The notes under the pieces: model-generated
Told to the model about the DNA's origin: nothing
What the model saw: the letters and a program-made list of their open reading frames with translations, nothing else
The model's database searches: none
NCBI RefSeq assembly: GCF_019925205.1
Contig: NC_083568.1
Location: 31,054,001-31,118,000 of the forward strand
Direction of reading: 5' to 3'
DNA length: 64,000 bases
Source of the DNA: Metopolophium dirhodum
Taxonomy: Eukaryota; Arthropoda; Insecta; Hemiptera; Aphididae
Program-made: the position numbers and the translations under genes
Part shown: piece after piece, positions 62,227 through 64,000 of the stretch
Numbering within the stretch: position 1 is the first letter of the stretch
Layout: the number at the start of each line of letters is the position of its first letter

Positions 62227-64000
62227 AACCATAAATATTTATATACGTTTTTCAGGGCGAATGGCATTATTATTTCCTAATATCGGTACGTTCAATTTAC
62301 AGGCGATATTAAAGTCACAAAATATACTCTTGCAAATCAGATTATTATCATTATTGTTTATTCGACAATATTTTATTGTTTCGTGTTTTATCGTGAAAAA
62401 AAGAATCAAAATTTTGACAGAAAAATATTACAGCTACCTACCCCGTACTTACCTTAAAATACCGCAGTACGCGCAGCAATTTATTTGACTTCGATCAAAC
62501 ATGATGTATTTTGTGTAGTATACAAACCACACGTCATATTATTATTATCTCTCTTTTTTTGTGTTCATAATAATATGTAAGCACCAGCTATTACCTATGC
62601 GTAAGTATAGGTGCCTATGTACGGAATGAAACTTTATTGATTAAGTCTTACACGTTGTTTTCTGCATCGTTCTGGCTTCATATTATAATACGGAAAGGTC
62701 ATCGGAGTTAAGTGCGTTTAATGATGTTGCATCTTTATATATCATACGTATTTTTATTACACTATATGTATATTATGTTATTTTGTGTCGCACGTTTTAG
62801 TGATTATTAAATATTTATTTTGACATAAATTATGTCATTATGAAGACTATTAAAATGCTCTCGTTGATCGCTAAAATTAATTAATTACGATATCGATTTG
62901 ATTTCTTACCGGCGGCGGCCCCGTCCGCCCAAACTGCGTTAAATGTCAAGCGTACAATTTAATTATTTGGTCAATAAACGTCTTGGCATTTGGCCATTCG
63001 CCTTGTGCTTCTTTTGTGTAGGGGAAACGAGAATTATTACGGTAACAATTTTCAAAGTAGGCTCGTATAGGCACATAATATACCACGGTATAAAATGATA
63101 ATGAAACACTTAGTTCGTTATATTTTTCACGAATTGTTTCCTAAGGGTTTGGAGTCCTAGTGACCCGAGCCATCGATTTTTCCAAGCGAATGTGAGCATA
63201 CAGTGTAAAGGTAGACTATATAATGCTTTCAGGACACCGTGAACAATGGTTTAATGGCGGGCAGGTGCGCAACAGTGCTATATAATAATATAATATTATT
63301 ATTGTACGGAAAAATATTAAAATTTACACACACATATACTTAATATGTTTCAATGACATTATATCAAAGGCCTTGTGAAACGTATATTTTGTCAAAGTTA
63401 TTGAAAATATCGCTGAAAATGTTTAATGGTATATTATGTTTAACATATTTTTATGTATGACACGATACCTATGTTATTATATGTGACAACACACCAATTT
63501 AAAACCATAACATAAGTTATATTATTTTCATTCGTCATTGATGATGACGTTTCAAAATAAATGTATACATTAGAGAGGATAACGACATTACAATTTTCTT
63601 CCACCATAAGACGTACGTTCATAAGTTCGATTTAATATACTTTTTCTTTATAGTGATATTATTACCTATATGTTTGTGTTGTAACATTAACCAAAAATAT
63701 AATTTGTAAAATTGCTCGACGGGATTGTTATCGTGCTAATAAAATGACATAAAATGTCTGTCATGTATTATATTATTAATATTACATTACAGTCATATTA
63801 TCTCTTTGAAATCTCAAAAATGATGGAATTTCTTCCATCACGCATGCTCGCGATGTTCTACACGTCATAACATGCGAACCCCTCGCGCGCATATCATGCT
63901 AAGTGTTCATAGGTGTTCTCTTATTCCATTAGTGTGCAAATTTTATGAAAAATTTACGTTGCGCCAAATTATAGCGTTGTACTCGAATGTACACGGCGCA
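62227..64000. other. Intergenic, no gene seen
   Basis: AT-rich to the window edge. The frame at 62192-62488 overlaps the element end and has no supporting features. Confidence 0.4.

Noticed and set aside
1..64000. CRISPR array, bacterial operon or viral gene cluster
   Set aside because: No evenly spaced short repeats with unique spacers, no dense coding, and all supported genes have introns and eukaryotic signals.

Overview
The window looks like nuclear DNA from an aphid or close hemipteran relative. It is very AT-rich, full of ATA/TAT microsatellite runs and GGTACCTA/TAGGTA-type words, has long introns with clean GT..AG sites, and carries many small DNA transposons. Species is inferred from style and gene content only. 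There are no bacterial operons, CRISPR arrays or prophage.

The main content is a divergent pair of invertebrate-type (i-type, destabilase) lysozyme genes. Gene 1 (minus strand, 3174-9308, four exons, 156 aa) and gene 2 (plus strand, 22305-37284, four exons, 166 aa) can be spliced by eye into secreted proteins. Over 133 residues they align without a gap, with all 12 cysteines in register. One block of 254 nt is split over two exons in gene 1 (180+74 nt) and is a single 254-nt exon in gene 2. Both proteins lack the two acidic residues that act as catalysts in muramidase-active i-type lysozymes, and both keep an EF-hand/dockerin-like loop. They are probably secreted cysteine-rich proteins with altered activity.

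The rest is sparse. A minus-strand RING-HC finger protein lies at 42995-43552, with a possible second exon at 39814-39886. A plus-strand uncharacterised basic protein at 55504-55824 has a splice acceptor before it and a poly(A) signal after it. An uncertain membrane-protein-like open frame lies inside intron 2 of gene 2 (28974-29438, minus).

Most of the remaining sequence that can be explained is mobile or duplicated DNA. It includes a tRNA-derived SINE with an 11-bp target duplication (7342-7670) and a fragment of a second copy; a degenerate non-LTR retrotransposon RT (about 14790-16140); a 1.86-kb hAT relic with a perfect 8-bp duplication (18583-20441); two shorter hAT-type elements with perfect 8-bp duplications (45601-46176 and 49413-50228); a TTAA-flanked fold-back element (34965-35399); and further inverted-repeat elements. 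There are tandem duplications with periods of about 572, 357, 455/748, about 545 and about 63 bp. At two places an element sits in one copy of a duplicated segment while the other copy keeps the empty site.

I see no clear undescribed multi-gene system. The best leads are the lysozyme pair's intron and active-site history, the filled/empty transposon sites, and the conserved-deletion tandem array at 40-42 kb.
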